Of a stretch of DNA of 64,000 nucleotides, positions 55,233 to 64,000 are shown in pieces (within the stretch, counting starts at the first letter, position 1; every line of letters begins with the position of its first letter). The notes below the pieces were generated by a model. The model saw only the letters and a program-made list of their open reading frames with translations, did not search any database and had not been told where the DNA came from. The position numbers and the translations under genes were made by a program. Source of the DNA: Staphylococcus sp. M0911. GTDB taxonomy: Bacteria > Bacillota > Bacilli > Staphylococcales > Staphylococcaceae. The stretch is taken from NCBI RefSeq assembly GCF_003491325.1, contig NZ_CP022881.1, forward strand, positions 1,178,001 to 1,242,000, written 5' to 3'.

Positions 55233-56210
55233 ATGATAACAGATAGACAATTAAGCATTTTAAATGCAATTGTTGAAGATTATGTTGATTATGGACAACC
55301 CATTGGTTCTAAAACACTAATTGATCGTCACAACTTAAATGTAAGTCCTGCGACGATACGAAATGAAATGAAACAACTGGAGGATATGAATTTTATTGAG
55401 AAAGTTCATACATCCTCAGGGCGTTCACCATCTGAATTAGGTTTTAGATATTATGTTAATCAATTATTAGAACAAACATCTCATCAAAATTCAAACAAAA
55501 TCCAACGTTTAAATCAGTTAATGGTTGAGAATCATTATGATACTTCATCTGCATTGTCTTATTTCGCAAATGAATTATCAATGATGTCTCAATATGCAAC
55601 GTTGGTTGTTCGTCCTAATCATAATCAAGATATTATAAATAATATTCATTTGATTCGTGCTAATACACATTTAGTAATTATGGTTATTGTATTTTCATCA
55701 GGTCATGTTGAAAATGTCCATCTAACTTCTGAACTACCTTTAACTAATGATGAATTAAATAAAATATCAAACTTCTTATCACAACAATACGATGAGATAG
55801 TTAAAGGACAAATTGACGAAATAGATAGATTTGCACAAGACCAAAATGAAGCTCATTTTATCAAGCAATTAATTAAAATGATGAATTTACACATTTCCAA
55901 TCAAAGTAATAGCATTTACATGGGTGGAAAGGTTAAACTGATTGATGCATTGAATGAATCTAATGTATCTTCAATTCAACCAATCCTACAATATATTGAA
56001 TCAAATCGAATTGTAGAGCTATTAGATGATATATCTACATCTCATATCAATGTAAAAATTGGTAAAGAGATAGATGAAAATTTAAGCGATATATCAATCG
56101 TAACAACTCAGTATCACTTTGATGAGAAACTCAAAGGTCAAATTGCGGTTATTGGACCAACTGCGATGCATTATCAAAATGTAATTCAATTACTTAACCA
56201 AATTTGGTAA
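55233..56210 (+). CDS. hrcA: Heat-inducible transcription repressor HrcA
   Basis: HrcA binds CIRCE and needs GroEL for activity. The 325-residue protein has an N-terminal winged helix ([20 protein letters not shown], then PVGSKT-like PIGSKTLI, and [15 protein letters not shown] at about 39-53), followed by the GAF-like core and the conserved C-terminal [17 protein letters not shown]. It is the first gene of its own regulated operon, with CtsR and CIRCE sites directly upstream. TGAGGTG precedes ATG 55233. Confidence 0.97.
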   Translation: MITDRQLSILNAIVEDYVDYGQPIGSKTLIDRHNLNVSPATIRNEMKQLEDMNFIEKVHTSSGRSPSELGFRYYVNQLLEQTSHQNSNKIQRLNQLMVENHYDTSSALSYFANELSMMSQYATLVVRPNHNQDIINNIHLIRANTHLVIMVIVFSSGHVENVHLTSELPLTNDELNKISNFLSQQYDEIVKGQIDEIDRFAQDQNEAHFIKQLIKMMNLHISNQSNSIYMGGKVKLIDALNESNVSSIQPILQYIESNRIVELLDDISTSHINVKIGKEIDENLSDISIVTTQYHFDEKLKGQIAVIGPTAMHYQNVIQLLNQIW

Positions 56211-56240
56211 TGTAATTAGAATTGTATTGGAGGGCACAAA

Positions 56241-56882
56241 ATGACAGAAAAAGACGAATCAGTGAAACAAAATGCTGAATCACAAACAGAAGAAACAACA
56301 GAAAATAATTCTGAAGAAACATCTAATTCAGTAGAAAACACTGAATCTAATAATTCGCAAGATGTTGAAACTAATGAAGAAGCAGCTAATAAGGATGCTT
56401 CCAATGAAGAAGATGAAAATGTAGATCCAAAAGATCAAGAAATTGAACGTTTGCAACAATTAGCAAATGACAATGAAGAAAAATATTTAAGATTATATGC
56501 AGAATTCGAAAATTACAAACGTCGAATTCAAAATGAAAACAAAATTAATAAAACATATCAAGCTCAAGGCGTCTTAACTGACATTTTACCAACTATTGAT
56601 AACATTGAACGCGCACTTCAAATTGAAGGAGATGATGATTCATTTAAATCACTTCAAAAAGGTGTTCAAATGGTACATGAAAGTCTATTAAGAGCTCTGA
56701 AAGATAATGGTCTTGAAGAAATTGAATCTGAAGGTCAAGCTTTTGACCCAAATGTACATCAAGCTGTAGTTCAAGATGATAATCCTGAATATGAATCAGG
56801 TGTTATCACACAAGAATTACAAAAAGGGTACAAATTAAAAGATAGAGTATTAAGACCATCAATGGTTAAAGTAAACCAATAA
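56241..56882 (+). CDS. grpE: Nucleotide exchange factor GrpE
   Basis: GrpE releases ADP from DnaK. The 213-residue protein has a long acidic, low-complexity N-terminus (about 1-60, rich in Glu, Asn, Ser, Thr), the dimer helix/coiled coil ([20 protein letters not shown], then [10 protein letters not shown]) and the C-terminal beta domain with [11 protein letters not shown]. The N-terminal acidic extension is longer than in E. coli but usual in staphylococci. Confidence 0.97.
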   Translation: MTEKDESVKQNAESQTEETTENNSEETSNSVENTESNNSQDVETNEEAANKDASNEEDENVDPKDQEIERLQQLANDNEEKYLRLYAEFENYKRRIQNENKINKTYQAQGVLTDILPTIDNIERALQIEGDDDSFKSLQKGVQMVHESLLRALKDNGLEEIESEGQAFDPNVHQAVVQDDNPEYESGVITQELQKGYKLKDRVLRPSMVKVNQ

Positions 56883-56916
56883 AAATTGGCGAAAAAACAT
56901 TGAACAAAATTATTAA

Positions 56917-58764
<1,848 letters not shown>

Positions 58765-58805
58765 TATCTAACCCAATTGAATTAACTTCTTGCACAGCTA
58801 TTAAA

Positions 58806-58843
58806 AAAGTCAAAGTCAATTGTACATTGGCTTTGGCTTTTTA
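58806..58843 (+). terminator. Hairpin between dnaK and dnaJ (partial terminator)
   Basis: A 15-bp stem (58806-58820 with 58826-58840, two G-U pairs) is followed by TTATTT. Inside a heat-shock operon it probably lowers dnaJ relative to dnaK or stabilises the dnaK mRNA end. Confidence 0.75.
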
Positions 58844-58904
58844 TTTGGATAGTTAATATGAATTAGTTAAACTAATCTTGTTAGTATAAAAAGGAGAGGT
58901 TACT

Positions 58905-60041
58905 GTGGCCAAAAGAGATTATTATGAGGTCTTAGGAGTAAGTAAAGGTGCTTCTAAAGATGAAATTAAAAAAGCTTACAGAAAATTATCGAAAAAATAT
59001 CATCCTGATATCAACAAAGAAGAAGGCGCAGATGAAAAATTCAAAGAAATATCTGAAGCATATGAAGTATTAAGTGATGATAATAAAAGAGCAAACTATG
59101 ATCAATTCGGACACGCTGGTGCTCAAGGTGGTTTCGGTAGCCAAGGCTTTGGCGGTGGCGACTTTGGCGGATTTAGCGGAGGTGGCTTCGAAGATATTTT
59201 CAGTTCATTCTTCGGTGGTGCCTCAAGACAACGTGATCCTAATGCACCACGTAAAGGTGATGACCTACAATATACAATGACTATCACATTTGATGAAGCG
59301 GTATTTGGCGGTAAAAAAGAAATTTCTATTAGAAAAGATGTAACATGTCATACATGTAATGGTGAAGGTGCTAAACCAGGAACTAATAAGAAAACATGTA
59401 GCTATTGTAATGGAGCAGGATCAGTTTCAGTAGAACAAAATACAATTCTAGGTAGAGTTAGAACAGAACAAGTTTGTCCTAAATGTGAAGGTAGCGGTCA
59501 AGAGTTTGAAGAACCATGTCCAACATGTCATGGTAAAGGAACTGAAAATAAAACAGTTAAGCTAGAAGTGACTATTCCTGAAGGTGTTGATAATGAACAA
59601 CAAATTCGACTTGCAGGCGAGGGTTCTCCTGGTGTTAACGGAGGTCCAAGTGGCGACCTATATGTTGTTTTCAGAGTTAAACCTTCTGAAGTATTTAAAC
59701 GAGATGGCGATGACATTTATTATGATTTAAATATTAGTTTCCCTCAAGCCGCATTAGGTGATGAAGTGAAAATCCCTACATTAAACAGTAATGTCGTATT
59801 GACAATTCCTGCAGGTACTCAAACTGGAAAACAGTTCCGTCTCAAAGACAAAGGTATTAAAAATGTTCACGGATATGGACATGGTGACTTATTTGTTAAT
59901 ATTAAGGTTCTAACACCAACTAAAATGACTGAACGTCAAAAAGAATTAATGAAAGAATTTGCTGACATAAATGGTGAAGATTTAACTGAGCAACCATCTA
60001 ATTTTAAAGATAAAGCAAAAAGATTCTTTAAAGGAGAATAA
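58905..60041 (+). CDS. dnaJ: Chaperone DnaJ (Hsp40)
   Basis: Class A J protein of 378 residues. The J domain has HPD at 33-35, a Gly/Phe-rich segment lies at about 70-110, and four zinc repeats are present ([32 protein letters not shown], about 147-210). The C-terminal substrate domains follow. The start is GTG 58905 after AGGAGAGG. It delivers clients to DnaK. Six bases separate it from prmA, so heat-shock transcripts likely continue into the methyltransferase genes. Confidence 0.98.
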   Translation: MAKRDYYEVLGVSKGASKDEIKKAYRKLSKKYHPDINKEEGADEKFKEISEAYEVLSDDNKRANYDQFGHAGAQGGFGSQGFGGGDFGGFSGGGFEDIFSSFFGGASRQRDPNAPRKGDDLQYTMTITFDEAVFGGKKEISIRKDVTCHTCNGEGAKPGTNKKTCSYCNGAGSVSVEQNTILGRVRTEQVCPKCEGSGQEFEEPCPTCHGKGTENKTVKLEVTIPEGVDNEQQIRLAGEGSPGVNGGPSGDLYVVFRVKPSEVFKRDGDDIYYDLNISFPQAALGDEVKIPTLNSNVVLTIPAGTQTGKQFRLKDKGIKNVHGYGHGDLFVNIKVLTPTKMTERQKELMKEFADINGEDLTEQPSNFKDKAKRFFKGE

Positions 60042-60047
60042 AAAATA

Positions 60048-60986
60048 ATGAATTGGACGGAACTATCAATCGTAGTAAACCATGATGTTGAATATTTGGT
60101 TACAGATATACTAGAAAATTATGGATCAAATGGCGTAGTTATAGAAGATTCCAACGACCTTGTGAATCCACCAGAAGATAAATTTGGTGAGATTTATGAG
60201 TTAAATAGCGATGATTATCCTTCAGAAGGCGTTAGATTAAAAGCTTACTTTAATGAAATGACTTATGATAATACATTGCTATCTAACATAGAACAAGCAA
60301 TTTTATCACTACAAGATATCGACCAAGATATTTTAAATATTTCACATCAAACAATAGCTGAAGCAGATTGGGAAAATGAATGGAAAAATTATTTCCATCC
60401 TTTCAGAGCATCTGAAACATTTACGATTGTTCCCAGTTGGGAAACCTATACTAAAGAATCGGCAAATGAACTTTGTATAGAATTAGACCCTGGAATGGCT
60501 TTTGGTACAGGTGATCATCCTACAACAAGTATGTGTTTAAAGGCAATTGAGAACTTTGTGAAGCCTCAACATTCTGTGATTGATGTAGGTACAGGGTCTG
60601 GTATTTTAAGTATTGCAAGTCACTTGATTGGTGTTAAACGAATTAAAGCTTTAGATATTGATGAAATGGCTGTCAATGTAGCCAAAGAAAATTTCGAAAA
60701 GAATCATTGTTTAAACGCGATTGAAGCAGTTCCTGGCAATTTATTAAAAGATGAAAAAGAACATTTTGATATTGTTATTGCAAATATTTTAGCTCATATT
60801 ATTGATGAAATGATAGAAGACGCTTATAATACAGTCAATGAAGACGGTTATTTTATAACATCTGGTATTATTGAAGAAAAATACGAAGATATTGAATCAC
60901 ATATGAAGCGTGTAGGTTTTAAAATTATTTCAGTTCAACATGACAACGGTTGGGTTTGTATCGTTGGTCAGAAAGTGAGTGACTAA
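60048..60986 (+). CDS. prmA: Ribosomal protein L11 methyltransferase
   Basis: PrmA trimethylates L11 at several sites. The 312-residue protein has an N-terminal substrate-binding domain with [12 protein letters not shown], then [19 protein letters not shown] (about 145-163), AdoMet motif [14 protein letters not shown] (about 180-193), [13 protein letters not shown] and [10 protein letters not shown] (the NILA catalytic-like motif). It follows dnaJ and precedes rsmE by one base, a conserved heat-shock-linked rRNA/r-protein modification set. Confidence 0.96.
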   Translation: MNWTELSIVVNHDVEYLVTDILENYGSNGVVIEDSNDLVNPPEDKFGEIYELNSDDYPSEGVRLKAYFNEMTYDNTLLSNIEQAILSLQDIDQDILNISHQTIAEADWENEWKNYFHPFRASETFTIVPSWETYTKESANELCIELDPGMAFGTGDHPTTSMCLKAIENFVKPQHSVIDVGTGSGILSIASHLIGVKRIKALDIDEMAVNVAKENFEKNHCLNAIEAVPGNLLKDEKEHFDIVIANILAHIIDEMIEDAYNTVNEDGYFITSGIIEEKYEDIESHMKRVGFKIISVQHDNGWVCIVGQKVSD

Positions 60987-60987
60987 T

Positions 60988-61740
60988 TTGCAAAGATATT
61001 TTATCAATCAAAACGCTGATGAAAGTCAGCGTTTTTTTATTACAAATAAAGAAGATATACATCATATTAAGAATGTGATGAGACAGAGTGAAGGTCAACA
61101 AATAGTAACCACATTTAATGATCAAAATGTCTATACATGTGAGATCATCCATATAGGAGATCAAGAAATAGAAATTGAATTAATCGAAAAACAAGATATT
61201 GATACAGAGTTGCCCCAGCATATTACGATATGTAGTGGGTTAATCAAAGCAGATAAGTATGAATGGATGATTCAAAAGGCAACTGAACTAGGTGCTAGTG
61301 AATTTATTGCTGTTGAAATGCAACGTTCTATTGTTAAATTAAATTCTACAAAGGCGTCAAAAAAGCTTGAAAGATGGCAAAAAATTATCAAAGAAGCCGC
61401 TGAACAAAGTTATCGATTAACCATTCCACACATCAGTTATCTATCGAATTCAAAGTCAATTTGTGATATTATAAATCAGTATGATTATGTCCTTGTTGCT
61501 TATGAAGAAGAAGCTAAACATGGTGAAATTAGTCATTTTAAACATATGTTAAAGCAATTTAAGCCACAAGATCGTGTATTACTTATATTTGGCCCTGAAG
61601 GTGGACTATCTGATGAGGAAGTGTCAATGTTAAAACCTCATTCACAGTTAGTTGGTTTAGGACCTAGAATATTACGGGCAGAAACAGCGCCACTATATAC
61701 ATTAGGCGCATTAAGTTACGAAAAAGAATTAATGGGGTGA
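60988..61740 (+). CDS. rsmE: 16S rRNA (uracil-1498-N3) methyltransferase RsmE
   Basis: SPOUT-family enzyme with a trefoil knot, 250 residues. It begins QRYFINQNADESQRFF, as in the family. Knot motifs are LLIFGPEGGLSDEEV (about 193-207) and LGPRILRAETAPLYTLGAL (about 219-237). The start is TTG 60988 with AAGTGAG upstream; an in-frame GTG at 60979 would overlap that site. It ends within four bases of the mtaB start region. Confidence 0.95.
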   Translation: MQRYFINQNADESQRFFITNKEDIHHIKNVMRQSEGQQIVTTFNDQNVYTCEIIHIGDQEIEIELIEKQDIDTELPQHITICSGLIKADKYEWMIQKATELGASEFIAVEMQRSIVKLNSTKASKKLERWQKIIKEAAEQSYRLTIPHISYLSNSKSICDIINQYDYVLVAYEEEAKHGEISHFKHMLKQFKPQDRVLLIFGPEGGLSDEEVSMLKPHSQLVGLGPRILRAETAPLYTLGALSYEKELMG

Positions 61741-61745
61741 ACAAT

Positions 61746-63092
61746 ATGTCCACAGTTGCGTTTCACACTTTAGGTTGTAAAGTTAACCACTATGAAACAG
61801 AAGCAATTTGGCAATTATTTAAGGAAGCAGATTACGAGCGAGTCGATTTTGAAACAAATGCAGATGTATTTGTTATCAATACTTGCACAGTAACGAATAC
61901 AGGCGATAAAAAAAGTCGACAAATAATTAGAAGAGCGATTAGAAAAAATCCAGACGCAGTTGTTTGTGTAACAGGTTGTTATGCACAAACGTCTTCAGCA
62001 GAAATTATGGAAATTCCTGGCGTAGATGTCGTAGTAGGAACACAAGATAGACATAAATTACTTGATTATATAGATGAGTTCCAAAAGGAACGTCAACCAA
62101 TTAATGGTGTAGGTAACATCATGAAAAACCGTAAATACGAAGAATTAGATGTTCCTTACTTTACAGATAGAACAAGAGCATCGTTAAAAATACAAGAAGG
62201 TTGTAACAACTTTTGTACTTTCTGCATTATTCCATGGGCACGTGGTTTAATGAGATCAAGAGACCCTGAAAAAGTTGTAGAACAAGCTACAACATTAGTT
62301 AATGCTGGTTATAAAGAAATTGTTTTAACTGGTATCCATACAGGTGGTTATGGTCAAGACCTTAAGAACTATAACTTAGCGCAATTATTAAGAGATTTAG
62401 ATCAAGTGGATGGTTTAGAACGTATTCGTATTTCTTCTATCGAAGCAAGTCAATTAACCGATGAAGTTATTGACGTATTAGAACGTTCAAACAAAATCGT
62501 AAGACATTTACATGTACCATTACAGTCTGGTTCTGATACAGTTCTTAAACGTATGAGACGTAAATACACTATGGAACATTTCTCTGAACGAATTACCAAA
62601 CTACATGAAGCATTACCAGACGTTGCAATAACTAGTGATGTTATCGTAGGCTTCCCGGGTGAAACTGAAGAAGAATTCCAAGAAACGTATGACTTTATCG
62701 TCAAACATCAATTCTCTGAATTACACGTATTCCCATATTCATCTAGAATTGGTACACCTGCAGCAAGAATGGACGATCAAATTGATGAAGATATCAAAAA
62801 CGAACGTGTTCACAAATTAATTGCATTAAGTGATCAATTAGCAAAAGAGTATGCTTCAAAATTCGAAAATGAAGTGCTAGAAGTTATCCCTGAAGAAAAA
62901 GGTGAAAAACCAAATACTTTAGTGGGATATGCAGATAACTATATGAAAGTAGAATTTGAAGGTACTGAGGATTTAATTGGCCAAATTATTAAAGTGAAAA
63001 TTCAAAAAGCTGATTATCCTTTAAACTACGGGAAAGCAATCCGTATTGTAGAACATGCCACAAATAAATCAGAACATGAAGTGCTAGTTTAA
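61746..63092 (+). CDS. mtaB: tRNA (t6A37)-methylthiotransferase MtaB
   Basis: MtaB is a radical SAM methylthiotransferase that makes ms2t6A37. The 448-residue protein has the N-terminal cluster domain (TLGCKVNHYE, NTCTVTN and TGCYAQ providing three Cys), the radical SAM motif CNNFCTFC (about 153-160), and a C-terminal TRAM domain (ending VKIQKADYPLNYGKAIR). ATG 61746 follows GGGGTGA; an in-frame GTG at 61737 is within that site. It works on the same modified adenosine that TcdA (16.4 kb) cyclises. Confidence 0.96.
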   Translation: MSTVAFHTLGCKVNHYETEAIWQLFKEADYERVDFETNADVFVINTCTVTNTGDKKSRQIIRRAIRKNPDAVVCVTGCYAQTSSAEIMEIPGVDVVVGTQDRHKLLDYIDEFQKERQPINGVGNIMKNRKYEELDVPYFTDRTRASLKIQEGCNNFCTFCIIPWARGLMRSRDPEKVVEQATTLVNAGYKEIVLTGIHTGGYGQDLKNYNLAQLLRDLDQVDGLERIRISSIEASQLTDEVIDVLERSNKIVRHLHVPLQSGSDTVLKRMRRKYTMEHFSERITKLHEALPDVAITSDVIVGFPGETEEEFQETYDFIVKHQFSELHVFPYSSRIGTPAARMDDQIDEDIKNERVHKLIALSDQLAKEYASKFENEVLEVIPEEKGEKPNTLVGYADNYMKVEFEGTEDLIGQIIKVKIQKADYPLNYGKAIRIVEHATNKSEHEVLV

Positions 63093-63119
63093 TTATTTTA
63101 AAAATATAAATATTAGTAA

Positions 63120-63148
63120 TTGACCGGATATTGGAGATATATTATACT
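63120..63148 (+). promoter_or_regulatory. Promoter of rpsU
   Basis: TTGACC (63120-63125), exact 17-base spacer and TATACT (63143-63148). Predicted start near 63155. Confidence 0.72.
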
Positions 63149-63155
63149 AATTAAA

Positions 63156-63172
63156 GCATAGTTTTACTATGC
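63156..63172 (+). promoter_or_regulatory. 5'-end hairpin of the rpsU leader
   Basis: GCATAG (63156-63161) pairs with CTATGC (63167-63172) around TTTTA, beginning within one or two bases of the predicted transcription start. It may protect the mRNA 5' end or serve as a regulatory site. Confidence 0.5.
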
Positions 63173-63220
63173 AGTTGAATATATAAATTTCCGTTGATAT
63201 TTGGAGGGAGGGAAATACAG

Positions 63221-63397
63221 ATGTCTAAAACAGTAGTACGTAAAAATGAATCACTTGAAGATGCTTTACGTCGATTTAAGCGTTCAGTTTCAAAAAGTGG
63301 TACTATCCAAGAAGTACGTAAACGTGAATTTTACGAAAAACCTAGTGTTAAACGTAAAAAGAAATCTGAAGCTGCACGTAAACGTAAATTCAAATAA
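63221..63397 (+). CDS. rpsU: 30S ribosomal protein S21
   Basis: S21 is a 58-residue, very basic protein of the 30S platform near the anti-Shine-Dalgarno region. The sequence starts [20 protein letters not shown] and ends in a Lys/Arg tail ([13 protein letters not shown]). ATG 63221 follows a very strong GGAGGGAGG site; an in-frame ATG at 63194 has none. It has its own promoter although mtaB is close upstream. Confidence 0.98.
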
Positions 63398-63445
63398 TTA
63401 ATAACTCTGTTGACTCCCTCAACAAGAATGTTAATTATAAATATA

Positions 63446-63477
63446 AAACACCTCAGTTTATAAACTGAGATGTTTTT
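63446..63477 (+). terminator. Intrinsic terminator after rpsU
   Basis: A 14-position stem with one mismatch pairs 63446-63459 with 63462-63475 (the tip opens as a TTATAA loop), and a T run overlaps and follows the right arm. Confidence 0.85.
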
Positions 63478-63629
63478 GTGTGCTTTTTATGGAAAATTAA
63501 ATTCATTGTTTATAACAAATTAGTCTGTAATTACTATTATTTTTGATAAATTATTTTTTTATATATTAGTGAATCACTATAATATGACTGCGTTTTCATG
63601 TATAATTATTATGAGAGCGAGGTGAAACA

Positions 63630-64000
63630 ATGGGATATTTAAATGAAATACATAGGTTAGTTTTAACACAATTTTCATCAGAGAATAATTGGGTCAATGA
63701 CATTGCTAATATCATTGTTCATCCATTGGTATCACTTATTCTTACCTGTATTATATTTTTAGGCTTTTTATATCAATTGTATTCTAAAAGAATCAATTTT
63801 GTTGGTATTATCGCTTCATTAGCCTTATTAATTATGTTTTTAGGCTTTCTAATGCAAGGTGATGTCAATATATTATCAGTCATCTTATTTACCGTGGGTG
63901 TTATTTTCGTCATTATTGAATTGTTCGTCGTTGGAGCAGTCATTGGTATTATTGGTATGATTTTAATAACAATAAGCATAGTCATGTTAGGAAATAACTT
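63630..64000 (+). CDS. NfeD-like membrane protein (N-terminal part, cut by window end)
   Basis: An open frame starts at ATG 63630 after GCGAGGTGA and runs off the window (123 codons seen). It encodes at least three hydrophobic helices (about 33-50, 59-74 and 82-120) separated by short loops, with VIFVIIELFVVGAVIGIIGMI typical of the NfeD membrane region. In Staphylococcus an NfeD-type gene followed by floA (flotillin-like) lies after rpsU, which fits. Assignment rests on membrane pattern and position because the soluble OB domain is outside the window. Confidence 0.75.
   Translation, partial: MGYLNEIHRLVLTQFSSENNWVNDIANIIVHPLVSLILTCIIFLGFLYQLYSKRINFVGIIASLALLIMFLGFLMQGDVNILSVILFTVGVIFVIIELFVVGAVIGIIGMILITISIVMLGNN

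Overview
The window is a low-GC, Gram-positive chromosomal backbone segment of about 64 kb. It is almost fully coding, with nearly all genes on the + strand. Protein sequences and gene order (ruvB-queA-tgt-yajC-secDF-recJ-apt-rel-dtd-lytH-hisS-aspS, then the alaS, comE, lepA, dnaK and rpsU blocks) point to Staphylococcus. From memory the proteins resemble but do not match S. aureus, so a coagulase-negative species is likely; I cannot name it from sequence alone. I see no rRNA, tRNA, CRISPR array, prophage, transposase or antibiotic-resistance gene.

Layout. 1-5.7 kb: RuvB (cut by the window edge), queuosine enzymes QueA/Tgt, and the YajC/SecDF secretion accessory proteins. 5.8-12.6 kb: RecJ, Apt, the bifunctional (p)ppGpp enzyme Rel, D-Tyr-tRNA deacylase and the wall amidase LytH. 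12.6-16 kb: a T-box leader with hisS-aspS. 16.1-19.2 kb: 6S RNA, tcdA, rarA (reverse strand), cymR and a STAR-like repeat abutting the cymR stop codon. 19.3-20.8 kb: a small SigB-type stress gene and a reverse-strand luciferase-like oxidoreductase. 21-30.7 kb: the sulfur-relay pair iscS-like/mnmA, a TPR protein, recD2, a T-box plus alaS, and ireB-ruvX-yrzB. 31-35 kb: trmR-trhP1-trhP2-udk-greA. 35.3-40.9 kb: a six-gene unit with the three 5-oxoprolinase proteins, a second biotin carrier/biotin carboxylase pair and an NRAMP-related transporter. 41-50.3 kb: mtnN, the yqeGH-aroE-yhbY-nadD-yqeK-rsfS-yqeM ribosome/NAD operon, and comEA-EB-EC. 50.4-64 kb: holA, rpsT (reverse), lepA, hemW, the hrcA-grpE-dnaK-dnaJ heat-shock operon with CtsR and HrcA operators, prmA-rsmE-mtaB-rpsU, and the start of an NfeD-like gene.

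The dominant theme is translation quality. Enzymes for at least five tRNA modifications (Q34, s2U34, ho5U/mo5U34, ct6A37, ms2t6A37) sit beside three aminoacyl-tRNA synthetases, ribosome assembly GTPases, rRNA and r-protein methyltransferases and two ribosomal proteins.

Most worth a second look: (1) the 5-oxoproline locus, whose parts together equal the domain set of a urea-carboxylase-like biotin enzyme and whose transporter lacks NRAMP metal ligands; (2) a ~180-bp element with 20-bp inverted arms between that locus and mtnN; (3) a terminator-like hairpin that contains the comEA ribosome binding site; (4) a structured leader before trmR; (5) the STAR-like element at the cymR stop codon.
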